Assembly: GCA_946480485.1 (NCBI GenBank)
Contig: CAMLJW010000217.1
Location: 1-8,447 of the forward strand
DNA from: an uncultured Streptomyces sp.
Lineage (GTDB): Bacteria > Actinomycetota > Actinomycetes > Streptomycetales > Streptomycetaceae
Reading direction: 5' to 3'
DNA: 8,447 nt
The notes under the pieces are model-generated. The model was given only the letters and a program-made list of their open reading frames with translations, was not told the origin of the DNA and searched no databases. A program made the position numbers and the translations under genes. Positions 5,222 through 8,447 of this stretch are shown in pieces (the first letter of the stretch is position 1; each line of letters opens with the position of its first letter).

Positions 5222-5986
5222 TCAGAACCACCCCGCGCCCAGATCCCGCGACACGGCGCGGGCGCAGCCGCGTACCGCCGCGATCAGTGCTGGGCGCAGC
5301 TCGCCGTCCGCGCAGACCCGCTCCACGGCCCCCGTGACGGCCACCGCGCCGACGGGCATCCGCCGCCGGTCGTGAATGGGTGCGGCCACGGACGCCATGC
5401 CCTCCCACGTCTCCTCCACATCGGCCGCGTACCCGCGCGCGCGGGTGATGTCCAGGACGCCCTCGAACGCGTCCGGCTCGCAGACCGTGCGCGCCGTGAA
5501 CTCCTTGCGCTCGGCCGCCACGACCTTGCTGTGGGCCACCGGGTCGTACGCCGACAGCACCTTGCCCAGGGCGGTGGAGTGCAGCGGCTGCATGGCCCCC
5601 ACCTCCAGGACCTGACGGCTGTCGTCGGGCCGGAAGACGTGGTGCACGATCAGCACGCCGTGCTGGTGCAGGATCCCCAGGTGGACACTCTCGCCGCTGG
5701 AGCGCGCCAGGTCGTCGGTCCATACGAGGGCACGCGCGCGCAACTCGTGGACGTCCAGGTATGTGGTGCCGAGCCGCAGCAGCTCCGCACCCAGCTGATA
5801 GCGGCCGGAGGCGGCGTCCTGCTCGACGAAGCCCTCCTGCTGGAGTGTGCGCAGAATGCCATGGGCCGTGCCCTTGGCGAGACCGAGCGAGGAGGCGATG
5901 TCCGAGAGGCCGAGCCGCCGCTCACCGCCGGCGAGCAGCCGCAGCATCGCGGCCGCACGTTCGAGCGACTGGATGTTCCGTGCCAT
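5222..5986 (-). CDS. gylR: IclR-family transcriptional regulator of the glycerol operon
   Basis: This 254-residue repressor has an N-terminal winged helix-turn-helix (about 5-58; LSDIASSLGLAKGTAHGILRT holds the recognition helix, key residues A37-K38-G39-T40-H42) and an IclR effector-binding domain (about 75-250). The start chosen is ATG at 5986, giving MARNIQSLERAAAML. The length matches my memory of S. coelicolor GylR, and AGGA (5992-5995) and GGAGG (5997-6001) lie upstream. A longer frame reaches a TTG at 6064, but that lies inside the operator box and lacks a family match in its extra 26 residues. Position upstream of and in the same direction as glpF-glpK is the classic gylR arrangement. 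GylR mediates glycerol (or glycerol-3-phosphate) induction and takes part in glucose repression in S. coelicolor. Matching boxes at 6056 and 4953 point to control of itself and of glpF-glpK. Confidence 0.93.
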   Translation of the reverse strand: MARNIQSLERAAAMLRLLAGGERRLGLSDIASSLGLAKGTAHGILRTLQQEGFVEQDAASGRYQLGAELLRLGTTYLDVHELRARALVWTDDLARSSGESVHLGILHQHGVLIVHHVFRPDDSRQVLEVGAMQPLHSTALGKVLSAYDPVAHSKVVAAERKEFTARTVCEPDAFEGVLDITRARGYAADVEETWEGMASVAAPIHDRRRMPVGAVAVTGAVERVCADGELRPALIAAVRGCARAVSRDLGAGWF

Positions 5987-6055
5987 CGCAGTCCTGCCTC
6001 CGTCCCCTCGGCCGTCGACGTGCGGGCTCCCGCGCCGCCGTTCGACCCTGCCACC

Positions 6056-6072
6056 GTTCGACAATGCTGAAC
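6056..6072. promoter_or_regulatory. Probable GylR operator upstream of gylR
   Basis: GTTCGACAATGCTGAAC is an inverted repeat centred on 6064 with six of eight positions paired. Its first eleven bases equal those of the glpF box at 4953. An extra GTTCGAC half lies 16 bases away at 6040-6046. It abuts a TAGTGT -10-like element on the gylR strand (6076-6071), so a bound protein would repress gylR. Binding by GylR is inference. Confidence 0.6.
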
Positions 6073-6076
6073 ACTA
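6071..6076 (-). promoter_or_regulatory. Possible -10 element of the gylR promoter
   Basis: The minus strand reads TAGTGT, fitting the TAnnnT pattern of Streptomyces housekeeping promoters. It overlaps the edge of the operator box. No good -35 is present at 17 to 18 bases, so this is a weak call. Confidence 0.3.
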
Positions 6077-6099
6077 TCGGTCGTTGCCGACCTCCCGCC

Positions 6100-6127
6100 C
6101 ATGGGTGGCCGCTCATGGGTGACCGCC
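6100..6127. repeat. 14-bp direct repeat, two adjacent copies
   Basis: CATGGGTGGCCGCT (6100-6113) is followed directly by CATGGGTGACCGCC (6114-6127), matching at 12 of 14 positions. It lies about 25 bases beyond the gylR operator, upstream of the likely gylR -10 element. It could be an activator site or a chance duplication. Confidence 0.55.
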
Positions 6128-6293
6128 ACAGGAATCCTCCGGACATCCACGGGCGGCCCCACCTCGACACGCCGCCACACCCGTCCGTCCCGTGGACCCC
6201 CCGGCCGTCCGGTCCTGCTCCCGGCTACCCTGGCTGGGTGCGTCCACCAGTAGTCGCATAGCCGACAGCCGTCGCATTCCAGGGAGCTCCTTC

Positions 6294-8447
6294 ATGGCCT
6301 CGTCGCCAACCCCTTCCGCCGACAGCCGGACCCGCATCGACGCCCTCCGCGGCGCGCTCGCCACCCGCGTGGTGGTGGCCGACGGCGCCATGGGCACGAT
6401 GCTCCAGGCCCAGGACCCGACACTCGAGGACTTCGAGAACCTCGAGGGCTGCAACGAAATCCTGAACATCACGCGCCCCGACATCGTCCGGTCCGTCCAC
6501 GAGGCGTACTTCGGCGTGGGCGTCGACTGCGTCGAGACCAATACCTTCGGCGCCAACCACGCGGCGCTCGGCGAGTACGACATCGCCGAGCGCGTTCACG
6601 AGCTCTCCGAGGCGGGTGCCCGGATCGCCCGCGAGGTCGCCGACGAGTTCACGCGGCAGACCGGACAGCAGCGGTGGGTGCTGGGCTCCATGGGCCCCGG
6701 TACCAAGCTGCCGACCCTCGGCCACGCCCCGTACACCCTGCTGCGTGACGCCTACCAGCAGAACGCCGAGGGCATGATCGCCGGCGGCGCCGACGCGCTG
6801 CTCGTCGAGACCACCCAGGACCTGCTGCAGACCAAGGCCGCCGTCCTCGGCGCCCGCCGCGCCCTCGACGTCTCGGGCCTGGACCTGCCGCTGATCGTCT
6901 CGGTGACCGTCGAGACCACCGGCACCATGCTGCTCGGCTCGGAGATCGGCGCCGCCCTCACCGCGCTCGAGCCGCTCGGCATCGACATGATCGGCCTGAA
7001 CTGCGCCACGGGCCCGGCCGAGATGAGCGAGCACCTGCGCTACCTCGCCCGCCACTCACGCGTACCGCTGTCCTGTATGCCGAACGCGGGCCTCCCGGTC
7101 CTCGGCAAGGACGGCGCCCACTACCCGCTGACGGCGCCCGAGCTGGCCGATGCCCAGGAGACCTTCGTACGGGAATACGGCCTTTCCCTGGTCGGCGGCT
7201 GCTGTGGTACGACGCCCGAGCACCTGCGCCAGGTCGTCGAGCGTGTACGGGAGCTGACGCCGGCCGAGCGTGACCCGCGTCCCGAGCCCGGCGCTGCCTC
7301 GCTCTACCAGACCGTGCCGTTCCGCCAGGACACCGCGTACATGGCGATCGGCGAGCGCACCAACGCCAACGGCTCGAAGAAGTTCCGCGAGGCCATGCTG
7401 GACGGCCGCTGGGACGACTGCGTGGAGATGGCCCGCGACCAGATCCGCGAAGGCGCGCACATGCTCGACCTGTGCGTCGACTACGTGGGCCGCGACGGCG
7501 TCGCCGACATGGAGCAGCTGGCCGGCCGCTTCGCCACCGCCTCCACGCTGCCCATCGTCCTGGACTCCACCGAAGTCGACGTCATCAAGGCCGGGCTGGA
7601 GAAGCTGGGCGGCCGGGCGGTCATCAACTCCGTCAACTACGAGGACGGCGACGGCCCGGAGTCGCGGTTCGCGAAGGTCACCAGGCTGGCCCGGGAGCAC
7701 GGTGCCGCGCTGATCGCGCTGACCATCGACGAGGAGGGCCAGGCCCGCACCGTCGAGCACAAGGTCGCCGTCGCCGAGCGGCTGATCGAGGACCTGACGA
7801 CGAACTGGGGCATCCACGAGTCGGACATCCTCATCGACTGCCTGACCTTCACCATCTGCACCGGCCAGGAGGAGTCCCGGGGGGACGGTATCGCGACCGT
7901 CGAGGCGATCCGTGAACTGAAGCGCCGTCACCCGGACGTACAGACCACGCTCGGCCTGTCCAACATCTCCTTCGGTCTCAACCCGGCCGCCCGCATCCTG
8001 CTCAATTCGGTGTTCCTGGACGAGTGCGTGAAGGCGGGCCTCGACTCGGCGATCGTGCACGCGAGCAAGATCCTGCCGATCGCCCGCTTCGACGAGGAGC
8101 AGGTCACCACCGCCCTCGACCTGATCTACGACCGGCGGGCCGAGGGGTACGACCCCCTGCAGAAGCTGATGGCGCTCTTCGAGGGGGCCACCGCCAAGTC
8201 CCTGAAGGCCGACAAGGCCGAGGAGCTGGCCGCGCTGCCGCTGGACGAGCGGCTCAAGCGGCGCATCATCGACGGCGAGCGCAACGGCCTGGAGGCCGAC
8301 CTGGACGCCGCGCTGCAGTCCCGGCCGGCGCTGGCCATCATCAACGACATCCTGCTGGACGGCATGAAGACCGTCGGCGACCTGTTCGGCTCCGGGCAGA
8401 TGCAGCTGCCGTTCGTGCTCCAGTCGGCCGAGGTGATGAAGGCCGCC
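6294..8447 (+). CDS. metH: Cobalamin-dependent methionine synthase (5' 718 codons, cut by the window end)
   Basis: This cytosolic enzyme transfers the methyl group of 5-methyltetrahydrofolate to homocysteine through methylcobalamin, making methionine. The homocysteine-binding TIM barrel spans about 15-330. Its zinc ligands are C237 (NCATGP) and C303-C304 (GGCCGTTP). The folate-binding barrel (about 345-630) has IGERTNANGSKKF at 352-364, INSVNYEDG from 444 and GLSNISFGLNP from 554. The cap region begins near 650 and shows LLDGMKTVGDLFGSGQMQLP at 687-706. The window ends there, before the cobalamin-binding and reactivation domains, so roughly 40 percent of a typical protein of about 1170-1230 residues is missing. 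No frameshift is seen. The ATG start has AGGGAG (6281-6286) seven bases upstream. It is divergent from gylR, as in S. coelicolor. No riboswitch is evident in the leader. Confidence 0.97.
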   Translation, partial: MASSPTPSADSRTRIDALRGALATRVVVADGAMGTMLQAQDPTLEDFENLEGCNEILNITRPDIVRSVHEAYFGVGVDCVETNTFGANHAALGEYDIAERVHELSEAGARIAREVADEFTRQTGQQRWVLGSMGPGTKLPTLGHAPYTLLRDAYQQNAEGMIAGGADALLVETTQDLLQTKAAVLGARRALDVSGLDLPLIVSVTVETTGTMLLGSEIGAALTALEPLGIDMIGLNCATGPAEMSEHLRYLARHSRVPLSCMPNAGLPVLGKDGAHYPLTAPELADAQETFVREYGLSLVGGCCGTTPEHLRQVVERVRELTPAERDPRPEPGAASLYQTVPFRQDTAYMAIGERTNANGSKKFREAMLDGRWDDCVEMARDQIREGAHMLDLCVDYVGRDGVADMEQLAGRFATASTLPIVLDSTEVDVIKAGLEKLGGRAVINSVNYEDGDGPESRFAKVTRLAREHGAALIALTIDEEGQARTVEHKVAVAERLIEDLTTNWGIHESDILIDCLTFTICTGQEESRGDGIATVEAIRELKRRHPDVQTTLGLSNISFGLNPAARILLNSVFLDECVKAGLDSAIVHASKILPIARFDEEQVTTALDLIYDRRAEGYDPLQKLMALFEGATAKSLKADKAEELAALPLDERLKRRIIDGERNGLEADLDAALQSRPALAIINDILLDGMKTVGDLFGSGQMQLPFVLQSAEVMKAA

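Larger units (their letters stand above)
5987..6293. other. gylR-metH divergent intergenic region
   Basis: This 307-base region separates divergent gylR and metH. It holds the gylR ribosome binding site, repeated TCGAC elements (6014, 6040), the operator-like box (6056-6072), a TAGTGT -10-like element, a 14-bp direct repeat (6100-6127), two GTCGCAT direct repeats (6253 and 6271) and the metH ribosome binding site. I see no cobalamin or S-adenosylhomocysteine riboswitch and no confident metH promoter. Confidence 0.6.

Noticed and set aside
5987..6064. Extended gylR start at a TTG (26 more residues)
   Set aside because: The TTG lies inside the operator box, the extra residues look like translated spacer, and the ATG at 5986 gives the expected GylR length and N-terminus with a ribosome binding site.
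6225..7055. Minus-strand open frames across the 5' part of metH
   Set aside because: Shadows of metH, whose zinc-ligand and folate-binding motifs are intact on the plus strand.

Overview
The window is high-GC DNA with strongly GC-biased third codon positions, GTG starts and short strong Shine-Dalgarno sequences. Gene content and order match a Streptomyces chromosome around the glycerol (gyl) locus. From memory of S. coelicolor, the syntenic block is metH - gylR - glpF - glpK - glpD - parJ (about SCO1657 to SCO1662). Identifications rest on reading the translations and remembered families; no database search was run.

Layout, left to right. Positions 1-28 hold the last eight codons of a plus-strand gene, followed by a hairpin at 39-77. 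A 308-base convergent spacer (29-336) carries a perfect 9-bp tandem array and ends in a strong hairpin serving the minus-strand gene on its right. That gene (337-1341, minus) is a PAC2-family protein, probably the ParA-interacting protein ParJ. A spacer with 21-bp triplicate repeats follows, then a GntR-family FCD-domain regulator (1618-2289, minus) with a perfect 15-bp palindrome just ahead of its ribosome binding site. Next come glycerol kinase glpK (2362-3900, minus), glycerol facilitator glpF (4037-4825, minus) and the IclR-type regulator gylR (5222-5986, minus). Divergently, metH (6294 to the window end, plus) encodes cobalamin-dependent methionine synthase and is cut inside the cap domain.

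How the parts fit: GlpF lets glycerol in and GlpK traps it as glycerol-3-phosphate. GylR most likely represses glpF-glpK and itself. The same 11-mer, GTTCGACAATG, lies at the probable glpF promoter (4953) and ahead of gylR (6056), each time inside an inverted repeat. The expected next enzyme, glycerol-3-phosphate dehydrogenase (glpD), is absent between glpK and the PAC2 gene; the FCD regulator occupies its place. metH and the PAC2 gene are neighbours with no evident metabolic link to glycerol.

I see no mobile element, CRISPR array, tRNA or rRNA, and no clearly new multi-gene system. The points most worth checking are the glpD-to-regulator replacement, the two sets of operator-like palindromes, the possible alternative folding of the glpF leader, and a recurring habit of short tandem arrays in the spacers just past stop codons.
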